Part shown: positions 39,701 to 54,700 of the stretch, piece after piece
Position numbering within the stretch: the first letter of the stretch is position 1
Layout of the letters: each line of letters starts with the position of its first letter
Source of the DNA: Gerris lacustris
Lineage: Eukaryota; Arthropoda; Insecta; Hemiptera; Gerridae
Assembly (NCBI GenBank): GCA_951217055.1
Contig: OX578284.1
Location: 19,230,187-19,294,186 of the forward strand
Reading direction: 5' to 3'
DNA: 64,000 bases
The notes under the pieces: generated by a model
Seen by the model: the letters and a program-made list of their open reading frames with translations, nothing else
What the model was told of the DNA's origin: nothing
Database searches by the model: none
Made by a program: the position numbers and the translations under genes

Positions 39701-42700
39701 GTTTCATTTAGTTACTTAGATTTTTGTGATGTTTTCACCTTATTCAATATGGTCAATGCTAATTTAAAGGAGAGAAACTGACCGACAAATCATATTAACT
39801 GATACATTTTACATTTTTTACTTCTAATGCAATTTTTAAGCTTGCCAGCTACAAAACAACTTAATTATTTGTGTTTTTTAGCCCACCTTAGTTAAACTTC
39901 AAAATTTGCCCCGCGCTAAACCTCTTTTCCTGTACGTTTGGTGGATGTCTGTAAGGACAAACTTGCCCTCAAAATTCCTTAAAACTCATCTTTTTGGACT
40001 TAAATTTTTAAAAATTCTCCGGGGGAGGACCCCCCGGACCCCCAGCCGTTGTTTGTTCAAAGGGGTCTAGATTCTAACTTGCCCTTGGACCCGGAAATCC
40101 TCTCAGCGGCCCTAATATATAATACATATATCTGGTCATTATACATAATAACTAAATCAGCTCAGTTTTTATTTTACCTAAACGATAAAATAGGTATTCG
40201 AAAAGGACTAACGAAAAAAATTGAAGACCCCATTGTCGGATAAGCTTGATTTTTTTTTTATTTGAAATATTACAAAAGTTAATATGGAAGGGGAGTAGTT
40301 ACAGGACCCCCGGTATAATATTGTTGTTGTTGTGAGGAGGTTAATTGCATTTTTATTTATTTGAGAGATATTCGCAGTATATTAGCCTTAATTTCCATAC
40401 TATGCTTATTATTCTTATTTAGGTCTTTAGGGCATTAATAACTTTAAAGTCAATCCGTTTTTGGCTATATTTCACCTCCTTTGAGGCATCTTCAGGCCTA
40501 AAAGATTTTAAAAATTTTATTTCTTATATCTGCATTAACTTTTAACTTACATCTTTATATAACATGTTGACACAACTTTTAAACAAAACGAAACACTTTT
40601 TTTAAAAAAATACGTGTGGCATCGCAGGACACCCGTTAAGAACGATGTTCCTTACTCTTTTCATTAAATATACAAATTATAAATTCACACTACTAAGTAT
40701 ACGATGATTACGATGCTATCTACTTATACATGGCGGTGTTAGAAAAGAGACAAAATTAAAAGTAATTAACTGTTTGTACCTAGCGGAGTTAAGACAAAAT
40801 TAAGAGAAAAACATTGTTTATATCATTGAAGCGAGTGCCTTGCAATAAATACTTATGAATTGAATATTGAGAAAAAAATTAATCATGATGAGTTGATATA
40901 GTTAAAAAGGAAGTGGCAGTAGGTGGGAAACAGGATTGTTTTCCCCTACCCGGCCTACTAATTTAAAATATTATAAAATATCAAAATTATTACTCAAAAA
41001 CGTCTGCTTGTATCAGGTTGAAATTTTACATGCCTGTTTCAATTTTACTTTACTTTACTTTGTGTATGACGTTTTATAAAATTCGTTACTTTAGAACGTA
41101 AGATATCGGTTAAAACGTAGTTTTCTCTATTTTAAACGTTTAGGTCCGCTTTAATAAATTTAGCGATCATTAATACTTCATAGCAGTATCGGTGTTGATT
41201 TAACTAAAAAAAAATAATTTAAAAAAGTTGTATGTCTCATTGAATAGAATAATTTAGAATTTTTCCCGTCCAAAAGTTTCAGTTTTACATTCGAATGTTT
41301 ACGCGAGCGTTGCTAAAATAAACATGTCTTCCACATCGGTCAACTTTGGCTCAAGTTATCGACATGGGTCGATTTCAGTTTTGTGACGGTGTTTTTTTCG
41401 GATTCACTCCCGGGCTCCAGGCGCTGTAACGTGCCATAAGGAACTTAGTTCCAATAAATATGAAAAAATAACATAACAGTAGACTTAACCTTTAACAAAA
41501 TCTCCTAACCATTACTTAATTTATTTTCTTTCCTTGCAAGAGAATTGTCATGAAAGAAAATAACTAAACTAAGAAAATATATCAAGTATAGTGTACCATA
41601 GTGTTTAGGGGAAATTGTTAAAAGTTATGTCAACATGTTATATAAAGAAAATGTATGTTAATCTAGATATGAAAAATAAAAATTTAAAAATCTTCTTTTA
41701 GGCCTGAAGATGCCTCTGTAGGAGGTGAAATATAGCCAAAAATAGGTTGACTTTGGAATTATTGATACCCTGAAGATCTAATTAGGAATAAGCAATTTTT
41801 TTTAGGCAATTACCTCTTACTTATTTCGGCGAGGTAGTTCAAAAGCGAATTTGAGATGAAGAATGAATGCGGTGAGTGTAATTTGGTTGTAGTGTGTAGT
41901 TTTCTTACTTTCTTAAGCCATCACGAGGCTCACCGATAGTGTAGGACGGGTTCTACGGTGCACTAACCAGTAAACACTCTCCCCCCTCCCGTTCCGAATA
42001 GGACCTGGCCTGGGTAGGTTGGGGGCCCATTGGAGTTTTTCGCGGGGGGGCCCGAAAATTGAAAATCCGGCCCTGGTGCATAAATAACTATTATTCCTCA
42101 TGGCTCCTATTTTACTTTGGCACCTTTTAGGGGGATAATGAAGTAAAAGAGTACCAGTCAATAAGTGTGTTAATAACAATTAAAAGTTCATTGATTCCTT
42201 TAAATAGTATATTTTATTGATGCTTCTTTAGATTGTTACTTTCCTGTTCCTGTTTTAGAATAAAAATGACTTACTAAATAACTATTAAGAAAATGTCGGT
42301 CCGAGACAACTCAGACAAACTTTCTCATATACGAGTTAATAATTATTTAGCCCAGTGTTTTCCATTTATTATTTTTCAGATGTACATTTAATTATTATTG
42401 AACATTTCATCAAAATGTATCATAAAAATAACTTCTCCCGGGTGGGGAATCATACCCGGGCTCTCTCTTTCCCCGTTTTAAGCTATTTTCTCAGGAACTA
42501 GGTTTTTTCCGGGGAAACGGCTTATATCGTTAGATTCGTATTTAAATGGACTACACTTTAGAATTTTTTAATCAAAATCGTCGGAACAGTTTTCGAGAAA
42601 TATTTTTTTTTCTAAGTTTTAGGGTGGTAGCGCCCCCAAATTTGGAGCTAAAATTCATTTCTCGATTTCGCCTCGGGGTATGATTTTTCTGAACATATAT

Positions 42701-45700
42701 GCCAAATCTCGTTAAAATCGGCCCAGTTGTTTATTCCAGGCGTCTGCACAGACGACAGACAGACAGACAGACATTTTTTGAAACCAACTTTTTTGGACTC
42801 GGTCCCCTGACTGAAACTTGTAAATCCTTTAACATTTCAAAATCGAATTTTCGCGCCATCAGAATACTTTCTCTTTATATGAGAAAGTAATAAGGGTGTT
42901 TAGTCCAATGTACTTTGAGACAAGGACAAAGGAATATCCCAATTCTGTTTTGATAAGGGGAGTAACAGTCTAAAGAAGAACATTCCGTACACCTTCTTTA
43001 GACTGTTACTACCCTCTGTATTTTTTTATAAGGGGAGTAATAATCTAAAGAAATACTCTTTTACTTTTTTAATTTTTTAACATTTTACAAGCTTTGAGTA
43101 TTCTATTACAATGAAATCGTTACGATTTCTTATAATCATAAAGAAAATATAAGGTGAAGAGAAATATTTAAGTTGGATTTTAAGAACGGTGTATTATTGC
43201 CAATTGGTTATGTAATGAAATATTTATTTTTTATAATTCAATACTTTAGTTACATCACAACTTCCCTTTCCAATCTGTCAATACCAGTATTATTGTTTTT
43301 GGATAAATTAATTGGGGAATTTTTAAATAAGGGAATTCTCAAGAAGTAGGTTCTTCTCCTTTTGATGTAGGAATTATAATAATTTAAAGTAAACGAAAAC
43401 AAGCTCTTTTTATTAAATAATAAAAATATGGTCTGACTTTGACAGTTTATCTGCTGTTAACTTAAGTAATATTAGTTGAAAAGGTAACAGGTTTTGTTTG
43501 CTTTTTAGGATCCTGTTGGGAAAAACGGGCACTTCTTTAGATTGATACTCCCCTTATAAATAATAGAGGGGAGTAACAATCTAAAGAAGGTGTACGGAAT
43601 GTTCTTCTTTAGACTGTTACTCCCCTTATAAAAACAGAAGCGTGATATTCCTTTGTCCCAAAGTATATTGGGCTAAACATTCCTTTTGTCTTAATAGTTA
43701 TGTTAGGTATTGTTTTATTAAAATTGTTCCTTAATTTTCTGAGAGAATATAAAAACATTAGCAAGAAGTTTATCATTGCTATTATCAGTTTTGTAGGTTT
43801 GATCCCTTGTTGGACCCCTTAGGTTTTTATCTTCTTAACTTGGTGAAGTATTTTACTTTGCCTGAATCAATTTATAATTTCTTTTTTAAAAGAGACTGAC
43901 GACTGACTGAAATTCTTTTGGCAACATGTTATCATTTTAACAGAGGACCAGCTAATGCTAATTATTTACAGCTTTTTTTAGTTGGTTGAAAGAAAGAATA
44001 ATGCTTCTCAATTTTAAGGTCATTCAAAAAATTTCCAGTTTTAGTCTTAGTTTAGGAAAGTTATTCTCTATTTAGCAACACACTTCTTTATCTTTTTTTT
44101 TACCTTATTTCTTTATTATGTATTATATTGTAATTATAATAATTTTTATTACAGATATCTCCTGGTAGCTTGGGCCTTCCAGATAAAATGTTCTACTTTA
44201 GAAGAGCTGATGATGCTGTAAGTATTGACCCTTATTTAATTTGTCCTATTGATAGTGAAAGCCTGCGTGGCCGTGTGCATTAAATTACTTACCACGTCTA
44301 CTCGGCCATCAATGAATAAAGAGCGTGAAGAAGCACCATATTTATTTATTTTTTTACTTGTGTTTTTACCATTAGAACCCTGCCTGCACTGTTTACCACC
44401 CTACCCTTTACATTACACATTAATAACAGAGCGCAGGCAGTGATTGTGATAGATAAGTTTATCATAAATAACACTGCTCAAGTGTAAAGCTATATGAGCG
44501 TGAAAGGTGAGTTTAATAATACCAATAACAATAAAACATTACATACACATAAAATAGCAGTACATACACTTTTACATTGTAATGATAATTTATACAGTAA
44601 TTTTATGAGACTACTGGCTGATGACTATTAGGCTAATAGATCCTGTCACCCATATAAAATGCTATGCTCGCCATAAAAACCCATCTGCGATGCACTGAAT
44701 CTGGGGATAGTGAACAGCGATATAGCGAGGGCTTACTGTATTGGCAAAATACTAAGCAAACATTAAATAAAAATCAATAAGTCAAATAGCCACAGTTCAA
44801 AAACAGAGTAGTCATTGGTACTTTGAAGAGTTTGATTATATTATTTGCAAATATGACTAAAAAACCATGCTAGTCTTATGTATTATGGCTGATGATGGAT
44901 AATAGACCATGAAAGAAATCTCATCCAATAGTATAATTGTGATCTAAATATTTGAATTACTTTTTTTTAATTATTCTTATTTCACGTTTCTTGTTTGCAG
45001 GTGGTTATTGGATACAAGAGGTACCTAAAGGATGTTGCAATGACACTTGGTGCTACATCAGATGACGCTTCTTCATTTGCAGATGATGTTTTTGGCTTTG
45101 AGAAGAGATTAGCTGAGAGGTTCCCTCATTCATGGTCCCATCCGAGGCCTCATCCTATGTTTACCATAGCTACACTTCAGAAGCATGCACCTTCGGTAAT
45201 TTTTATAATATGAATAATTAAGTACTTTCATTAGAGTATTTCTTTTTAGTATTTTTAGAAGAAAAAGTATTTGTTTGGTGAAAATATTCAATTTTGAGGT
45301 TTAAATTTTTGTAGATCCCTTGATCTATTGTCAAATATTTTGGTGTTAGAATTTTGAATCAATTGGAAGCCCTAATTTCAATGCTTCAATCATCAGTCTC
45401 TAGAAGTTACTCACTCCACCTTTATTGAGCTTTTTTTAAGTTTTACATCCTTCTTTAATTGCCTTTTATATGACCCAACTAGTTAGTTATAATTATCTTT
45501 ATGTATTTCTTCTTCATTGTGTCTCTTTGATTTGTTTTTTTAGATTCCTTTCCTGGATATTTTATCTGCCATGTTTCCTAATGCTAAGCTGACAATGAAT
45601 TCTCAAGTTATTGCAGTAGCTTCAGATCATTTTATAAACATTTCTAGAATCATATCTGCTACAGACAGAAGGTAATGTTATTTTCATGTATCATTTTTTT

Positions 45701-48700
45701 GTTATTTTAATATTTTTATTTGAAATATAATTCGTTCAGACCCATAGATATAAGATAATCATCTTCATTGAACTGGATAAATTTAAAATTTGAATTATCT
45801 ATGAAGTGTAAAATATTTTATGAAGATTTGTTAAGGATGGAAGACAGAATAATTTTGTGTTAAGCAATTTTAACAAAATCACAGTTTTTGTTTTGTTTCC
45901 TAAAATCTTTAAAATGATCAATAATGACTTTTTAGGCTCACTATAAACCTAATAGAATTCAATGTAATTACTGATTTACTATTTTTTTATGAATGATTTC
46001 AGTTTGTTGAATGACTACATGATGTGGAGACTAGCTGTGGCTTACACACCTTATTTATCGCAAGAATTTAGAAATGCTACTCAACAGTTCCAGACACACT
46101 TGTATGGTAAGCTTTTTAAGTTTTGTGCTGTGTTCAATCTTATCTCAAATTGAAGTAAATAATGTGTAAGTAAATATATTTATAAGATGTAAAAACAAAT
46201 TCAAATCTGCAATTTTATCATTTGGTAATTATGTAAATTGTAAATTTACATCAATCATGAGGCAAGTAAGTCTCTCAATCAATGTGAAAACTAAAGACAC
46301 ATCTTTAGTTTTTAAGATAATTTCTCTTTTTAACACTTATTAAGTTGTTACTGAGTTTTTTTTTTTTTTAACTTACTCATAATGAATGCAGTTAAGCCAA
46401 ACATATGTGCCCATTGATTTATTAAAAAAAAAAAAAACTCACAATAGCTAATCAAATAATAATTTCCAATGTAGAGGACAAAGTGATGGCTGTTAAGGTG
46501 TAATTAATTAAAGAAAAAACCTTATTTCATTCAGATGAAATGTTTCCACTCATAGTAGAGTCATCCTCAGTCATTTATATTTATAAACACACAATTTTAC
46601 ATAAAATTAGACTAAACATGTACTAGTTTTTCTTATATTCCATATCTTTATTGTTTGTGATTTACAATTAATGTGAAAAAATGTTTGATAGCTTTAAACA
46701 TTACTTACAATTAAAAGTTTCTTATGTTTATGTTAGTACTTAAAATATCTACCTCCATTAGAAACATTTTATTTAAAAACATTTTAAGTACCAACATAAG
46801 AAACCTTTAATTGTAAGTAATGTTTAAAGCTAACAAACAATTGTTTACTGTAATTGTAAATCAATAAAGGTATGGGATATAAGAAAAACCTGGGATATAA
46901 GTAAATGTTTAAGTCTAATTTGATTTTAAATTGTGTGTTTAGAAAAATATAAATGACTGAGGATGACTCTACTATGAGTTGAAACGTTTCATCTGAATGA
47001 AATAAGGTTTTTTCTTTAATTAATTACACCTTACCAGCCATCAGTATGTATTATACAATGGAAAAAAATAGGGTGTAAACGTAAATTATTAACAATTTAA
47101 ATATTAATAATAACTTACTGGGGACTTCATAGCGGATTGGATAGTGTACTCGAAAATCCACCTAAAACCTTTGTCTAAACACCGATATATCTGGTGAGTT
47201 GGAATCCCAGAGAGGTGAGACATGTTTCACACTGATGATCACATCGAGTTGATGAGTAAAGTAACCCCAATCTTGTCCTGTATTAACCTAAAGGTGAGTT
47301 GAACAGTACTCAAAATAAAAAATAAAAAATCTGTGGGGAAAAAATGCCTTTGTTGGCTTGAGGTTGATATGATTTTGCCTCCAGTTTTGCAGATTTAAGC
47401 CCTTAATAAAGAAGTGAGACATGTTTCACACTGATGATCACATTGAGTAGATGAGTTAAGTGGTCAGATCCTCATCACCTAATAACCTAATAATGTGTTG
47501 ATCAGTGCATAAAAGCTAATTGACAAATTTTTAAAAGAAACTTGCCTGACAAAATATTTTTGAGAGCTGTTAAATCTTTGATTTATTCGTAAATTGGGAG
47601 CCAGCGTGACTGAGGTGTTTTAGGCACTTGCCCAGCTATCAATGAATCAAGGCGGATCAAGGTCGTGGGTTCGATCCCTCGCCGTGATGCTTTGATTTAA
47701 ATAGCTCACTATGACCTAAAGGTCAGATGACCAAGGCTTTCGTTTGTGATGTTTTATTGTATTTGTCAAATTAACTTATAGAAAGAAATAACGCTTAACT
47801 GACTAACTAAATAGCTCACTAATGACCACACCATACCCGCTTTGGCGGTACAAAGTACAGGTATGATGTGGGAAGTGGCTGGACTCTCCACCACAGGGTT
47901 AGAAAAATGAGCCCAATGTTGCCTGATTGCTAGGTTCAAACAAGTGGATTGTCCTTCCCGTCTAACCACTACTACTACTACTACTACTACTATTCCCAAA
48001 TTTTTTTTTATTAAATCTTCAATAATATCACTATGTCAACTTTAATTATATCTTTGTTGCAGGAAGCTCTGGTCATATACCAAGGTGGGAGCTGTGTGTA
48101 GAGGTAGTTGAAAAGTATATAGGACTTGGCTTAGAAGCTATATTGGAAAATCAACACTCAATTGATCTCGAATCTAAACAGAAAGTGGTAAGTCTAATTT
48201 TTATATACAGGATGTTTAAAAATGGATGTTTGTAATTCAAACAACTATGTAAAGGTGTTCCATTTTATTTTGGCACAATTTCAAATAAATAGTAGATTTT
48301 AAGGCAATTTCACTGTTTTCAGTTCTTTTACACTTGTTATATGAAGTATTCTGATAAAATTTGAACCCTATATATAATTACATGTTGGTTCTCAAGACTT
48401 TTTCTAGGATACATAACATATGTGTATGGTGGTGCTCTTTTACTTTGTTACCCACCACTTTCTTTTTGTTATGGTGGGTGACAAAGTAAAAGAGTACCAA
48501 AAATAATACATAGATACTGACTGTTATGTATGTAACTATTGATAACCTGCAAATATAATTATTTAACAACGTAAGAAAAGTAAGTAGGTATATATCTTGA
48601 ACAGGCAGTCGACATAAAAACCTCAAATTCAATAATTCTGTAGTTAAAATTTTAATTAAATAGGTGAGTATGTTTAATTTAATAAATTTAGTTTGCTGAT

Positions 48701-51700
48701 TAAAAACTTGTTTAATAGTGAAACATCACTATTAAACAAGTTAAAATCTATCCTGTGTAACACAAGAAAATGAAAATAGGAGTTTTCATTAGGGTTTCTT
48801 GCTAGGTATTGAAACTAAATTCTTCTATATAGGAAAATCAATACTCCTTACTCCAACACCTCTGCTTTCGTTAAGGTAGTTTTAGTAAAGCTTTGTAATC
48901 TACTTCAGGAAGTTATAAAAAAAAAAAATTCTCTTTGTAAATGTATAAGTTCTCTTGTAAATGTATAATTTGGTTTGCATTTTTTTTTAATTAATTATGT
49001 TTTATCATTTATTTTTAAAGGTGAAAGACATGTTTTCTAATATACGTAATACGATGAAAAATGCTGTTCAAAATTCAAGAAAACTCAATCCTACTGTTAA
49101 AGAACATTTTCTTGATAAGGTAATGATCATATGCTTTTACTTTTATAATTAGTATTTGCCACTTTATATGTATAGAGAGGTCATTTATATTAGGGTTAAG
49201 ATGAAGTATTGAGTGAAGACCTTTATTTTATCATTGCATTAATTTTTCGATGTTTGAAATGTAATTTTTTGTGAAATTCTTATCTTATAAATGGTTCTTA
49301 TTCATTACTCTATTTATGAATTTATGTGGAGAAAACCATATAAAATATGCTTGTGTCACTGGGGGTTGAACCTCCAATACCCTCACTTTAAGGACAAGTT
49401 CTCTAGCCACAGAAGTATATCCACAGTTAAGTGTATCCCCCAGGGGATCGTTCACCTGTGATCTTCTTTGAGGCAAGTCTTCAAAAGTTGTCCACAATGC
49501 AAATCTGTTACAGAAGGCATAAATATAAAATAAATGGTCTTTATTGAGGCGAAGATACTCTAAAATTGAGTCTAATGAATTTTTATAAATCTTAGACCCT
49601 GTTAAAAATTAATAAGTTGTTAAGATAGTTTGTTACCTACAGCCAATAGACACAACTGTATTCCCTGAACAAGTAAGGCTCGCTTCACGTAAGTACGTGA
49701 GGCGATAATCGCCAGTTTCTGTATGATTAAGTTAAAATTATTAAGTGTAAAATTTTAATAGTCGCATATTCTTTTTCTACACTTCAAGACCTTTAAATTG
49801 ACGTATAACATGTCATGGTGGCTATGAACTTTTTATAGCCGCATGCCTTAGTGGCCACCATCTTGGAAATATTTAGTGTACAGTTGTCACAAATGCCGAG
49901 ATGCACCTCAGTGCCGAATTTCATGTTCCTAGCTATAGTAGTTTATGAATTGAAACATGCCAACGGACAGACAGACAGAGCCGTTCTCTTCGTTTCTTTT
50001 CGTACTTCGTACAGAAACCTAAAAGTATAACCATGAACAGTAAATTGTGAATATTTGAAAACCTGGTTAAATTAAGTTTAATCAATAGGTGCCGGAGCTA
50101 TAATACTTTTATAACTAGCATGAACTTAATATCAGATACTAATGACATTTGGGAGGTAACCAATATTAATATGAATAATGTTAAGATCAGTTAGGTTGTA
50201 TTTGCATATGGTATTGGAGTTTTTTTGGAAATTAAGTTTGAATTTGGTGTCCAAAAGACAACCTATATAAAAAATCTCTAACATATAAATTTAGTTAAAA
50301 TCTGGTGCTTTCTTTTATGATAACAGACAATTTTTTTGTATTGCTTTAAAATCTCTTTAGAGATTCTTTAGGCAAGTCTTGAACAGTTGTCCACGAAGCA
50401 AATCTGTTCAAAAAGCATAAGTATAAAACGAATAGTCTTTAATGAGGTGAAGATACTCTAAGATTGAGTCTAGTGAATTAATCCTGTTATAAATAAATAA
50501 ATTAGTTAAAATAGTTTGTTACCTCAAGTATTTATTTAATTTTACTTATTTATTCTTTTAGATAAAAACTTTAGAAGTTGAGGTTGGATTACCAGTTTCT
50601 ATGAGGTATTCAAAGTATTATAATGACTACTACAGATCTCTTACCACTCACAAAGATGATTTCTTTAAAAACATCGAGTTTGGAGTTACATTCCTGCTTG
50701 AAGAAAAAGAGAGAAGACTTAAGAACCCTTCTGAAGAACACAGGTAAACACTTGATGAAATGTTTGTTTAAATTGATTTTAATTCAAGAAAAAAATTAAG
50801 AGATGTCACTAAGTTTTTATGATATGATGAAGAAAAGCTTACAGTAGATAACTGGATCTCACGCATAGCTCCGTTATTCAAATTTCAAAACATTTCTTTC
50901 TAACTTTTGTTGTTTGTCTAGGTGGATGGACTCAATGACTGATGGTCAACTGAAAGTTACATATGTACCAGAAATAAACAAGATTATAGTTCCGTTTCCT
51001 CTGTTATCCATGCCTTACTTCCATGTCAACTACCCACCGTGAGTATCAATCTTTATTCTTTTTTTTCTGGACAACGGAACATTAGTTGATTTCAGATAAT
51101 AATCATCTGTGAGAAATATAATACCTCTTCTACTTTGGGATAGGCTAGGCCAATCCATGTTTTTCTTCTTAAAATTATTTATAATACAATTTACTATTAC
51201 CGGTCTTTTTTAACTTAAGGGATTCTTTCTATATATTTTATTATAAATAAAAATAATAAAAGCCTTACCTGATATTACTACTATTGAATTGACCTTTTGA
51301 TGAGGTTGAAGCATTAAAACTTTTTCTTCTGAAATATATAAATTTTAATTATGTTACCTTTAAAATATAATAAAGTAATAATAACTCCTACATAATATAA
51401 GTTTATTTTTAATGTTTTTACCAGAGAACCTTATTTGAACTTTCAAAATACAGTTGTTTTAGTTCTAGCTATTGCTTAAAGCAGGTAGAACATGTATAAA
51501 AAATTAAATCTAATAATAACCCAAAATTAATTAATAAAAAATTTTGCTTTATCTAAAGAAATGATTAAAATATAATATAGGACACAACCAGTGGTGTACA
51601 CTAGACGTTAGGGAGCACAAAAAAAAGTCGCCGAAGAAAGCCGAAGCAAAGGCAGTCGAGTACGATCGGGTCTAGCCCCGCCCACCACTAGTGTCTATAC

Positions 51701-54700
51701 TGTGCAGTGCATTCAACCCTATCTTCTCTTTACGAGACGCAACTAAAATATTTTAGATAAAAATGCTATAAGAACCCCCTCCAAGAAGTCAATCTATTTT
51801 TTTTTTACAAGAAAGTATAATGTAGAACTGATTAGGAGAGAGGTTCTTCTTTGGTGTGACACCACGTATTCTAAGAATTCCCAGCAGTTTAAAATATAAA
51901 CATAACATGTAACATTATTATTAGATATTAATAAAAACCCTTTTCTTTTACTATTCTTAATAAATATTATAATATCATAACATGATCCACCGGTGGTCAT
52001 ATTAACCATTTCTTACTAATCGATTTAAATTAAAAAAAATATTATGTTAATATATTTACGTAGAATATTATAAAATCTAGAACATAATCTGAGTATTATT
52101 TTAATTTAAGAAGGTTGGTTTGATTTTTGCAACATAACTTTTTTTTTAATTTAATATTTAAAAAATAAATAATATGCTAAATATGTAAGATATTCAGTTT
52201 ATTATTTATCATATTAATAAACATTATATTAATAATTGGCAGTATGAAATATGTATTAATAATAATGTAATGCATAAAATGGAATATGCATTAAAATATC
52301 TAATAAAAGTGACCTAATTATTATCAATTTTGTAAAAGATTAATTATTTTATTTAAGATGTCTTTATTTTGGTTTATAATAATTAAAGAGGATTAGTAGT
52401 TCCACGTAATTAGCATTATTTTAATCTATGATCTCGTTAAACATTATATGTATAAGTAAAAGGAAGAGTTAAGAAAGAGTGCGTGTTTAAAGTTCTAGAG
52501 GAGTAAGCCTAAGGGGGTTGAGGTAGGCTGTGGAGCGTACCCGATGATTCCCGAGTACTTCCGATTGACTGTCTTCGGCGACTTTTTTTTGTGCTCCCTA
52601 ACGTCTAGTGTGGTGTACCAAGTGTGTCTGGCATCCCTGGCAAGAGTGTATAACAAGTGCCAGTCTGCTTGGTACATCACTGGACGCAACATGAATACCA
52701 ATCCTTTTGCATAGATGTATCCTATTGAGTGTAGGTGCCCAAAACAAATTATTTTAATACTATTAGCCCTCTTGATTGTCCTGTGATACTAACAATAATT
52801 TACTATGAGTATTAACATTTATTTACTCTTAATAAATAAGTAATATGTGTCTGTTTGACAGAGTAATGCTGTATGGAGGTTTAGGATCTGAGCTAGGTCT
52901 AGCCATGATTGAAGCTATTACTGGTCGAGGTCTATTTCATGCTGGTGACGGAGCCATACTACCGAGGTAACAAAACATTCTTTTATAAAAAAATATGAAT
53001 CGATATTTTTTTCTTTTTACTTCTGGAAATAAAGGTAATGGAGGAGAAAGTAATGTTACAAAAATAAATTAAGTAGTTCACAGATTATATAGTACACTTA
53101 TGATTGAATTAAGAGAAGAACTTAAATCTTATTCACCATAGTTTTTCTTATCATTAAATTCCTCTTCTGTCTAAAGCTAGAGACTATTGAATTTTATCTT
53201 CCCACTTAACTTATTATTTATTTTTATAATATTATACTAATTGTTTTATTGTTTTGTACAGGGATCATCCTTTGTCGAATTTCACTCATGATTGTTTCCT
53301 GCATCACCCTTCACCTGTGCCACGTATGGAAGCCATTCATCTCACATTCCAGGTAAACAAGAATCTATTGATGTTTAAATTTTTTTTTAAACTTTTTGAG
53401 AGGAAACATGGAATCATAGATTTATTTTCCATAACTGATAGACTCGTTATAAAATGGGAAATATTGACTCAAATCTGTTTAATAGTAATAATCTATGACG
53501 AACATCTATGGAGAGTTTATTCAGCTATATATGTTATAGATTTTATGGGGTTAATAGATCATCTTCATCAACTGTAAATCTATTATTTATTTTTAATATC
53601 CAACTGTATAGGACGCCCTCTATTTTGATTATCCCCAATTTACACATCCTTTAGGGGAGGATCCTAAAAATTATGATTTTCCTTTATATTTACATATTCA
53701 AGTCAACCCTGCTTAACCCATTGAACACGTTTGTATCCGCTGTGGTTCCATGCCGTGCTAAGGCTACTGGCGATTAAATCCACTATGGTTCCATGCCGTA
53801 CCAAGGCTACTGGCGATTAAATCCACTATGGTTCCATGCCGTACTAAGGCTACTGGTGATTGAATCCAATATGGTTCCATGCCGTACCAAGGCTACTGGT
53901 GATTAAATCCACTATGGTTCCATGCCGTACTAAGCCTACTGGTGATTGAATCCACTATGGTTCCATGCCTTACTAAGGCTACTGGCGATTGGATCCACTG
54001 TGGTTCCATGCCGTGCTAAGGCTACTGGTGATTGGATCCACTGTGGTTCCAAGCACACTCTTCTGGCACTCCGCTGCTCTTTCCCTCGTGCCTTGGGCAG
54101 AACCCTCTTACAAGGGTCGCCAAGCCCGTTGGAGTTTGTATTGACGGAGGATCACAACAACTAATTTTTTAAAATATTTACTTTTAAATCATATAATCTC
54201 ATTTCGTATTATATCTCCACCACAGAGGTACAATCCTGAATTGGAATACGTATCCTAGTACAACAAGTAGATCTTCTAAAGGACAATTACTCTAAAATTG
54301 AGGAGTACCCAATCCCAGACAAATTTTCCACCTCTTGCTTGTTAGATTTTGGCAAGAGAAATATCAAACTAGCAAATAACTTATTGTTATAATTCATTAA
54401 TATTATCAGTTAATTCAGTTATTATTTATAATTATTGTTATTTTTTATTTTTTCAGTCATTGGATAAACTGCTAGAATCACAGCCTCACACTCATCAGCC
54501 TGCCCTGGAGCAGTATGAAGATAATGCTCTCTTCTTTATTATCTATGCTCAGGTACCTTAATATATTTTTTTACTTTTTATTTTAGTTGGGTCTTCATTT
54601 TAGTCACGGTGGGGCATGGAAAACGGACATTTTTTGGTAGGACGTCCGCCAAAAAAAAATGAAAAAGGTCATCTCTTTAAGGATGTTATTTTTCATAGAT

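Larger units (their letters stand above)
39307..42075. mobile_element. hAT-type non-autonomous element hosting nested insertions
   Basis: Left end CAGGGCCGGATATAGC, right end AAAATCCGGCCCTG, inverted for 11 bases. The flanks GTGCATAA at 39299-39306 and 42076-42083 are identical, an 8-bp duplication as made by hAT transposases. The subterminal parts are GC-rich. No transposase is present. Inside lie a MITE (39430-39640), a foldback (arms 40335-40521 and 41679-41820) and a solo Penelope-type unit (40602-41456). Confidence 0.85.

Noticed and set aside
47601..47690. Possible tRNA gene
   Set aside because: Box A and B-like words exist but no acceptor or anticodon stem pairs; a tRNA-derived SINE fits better.
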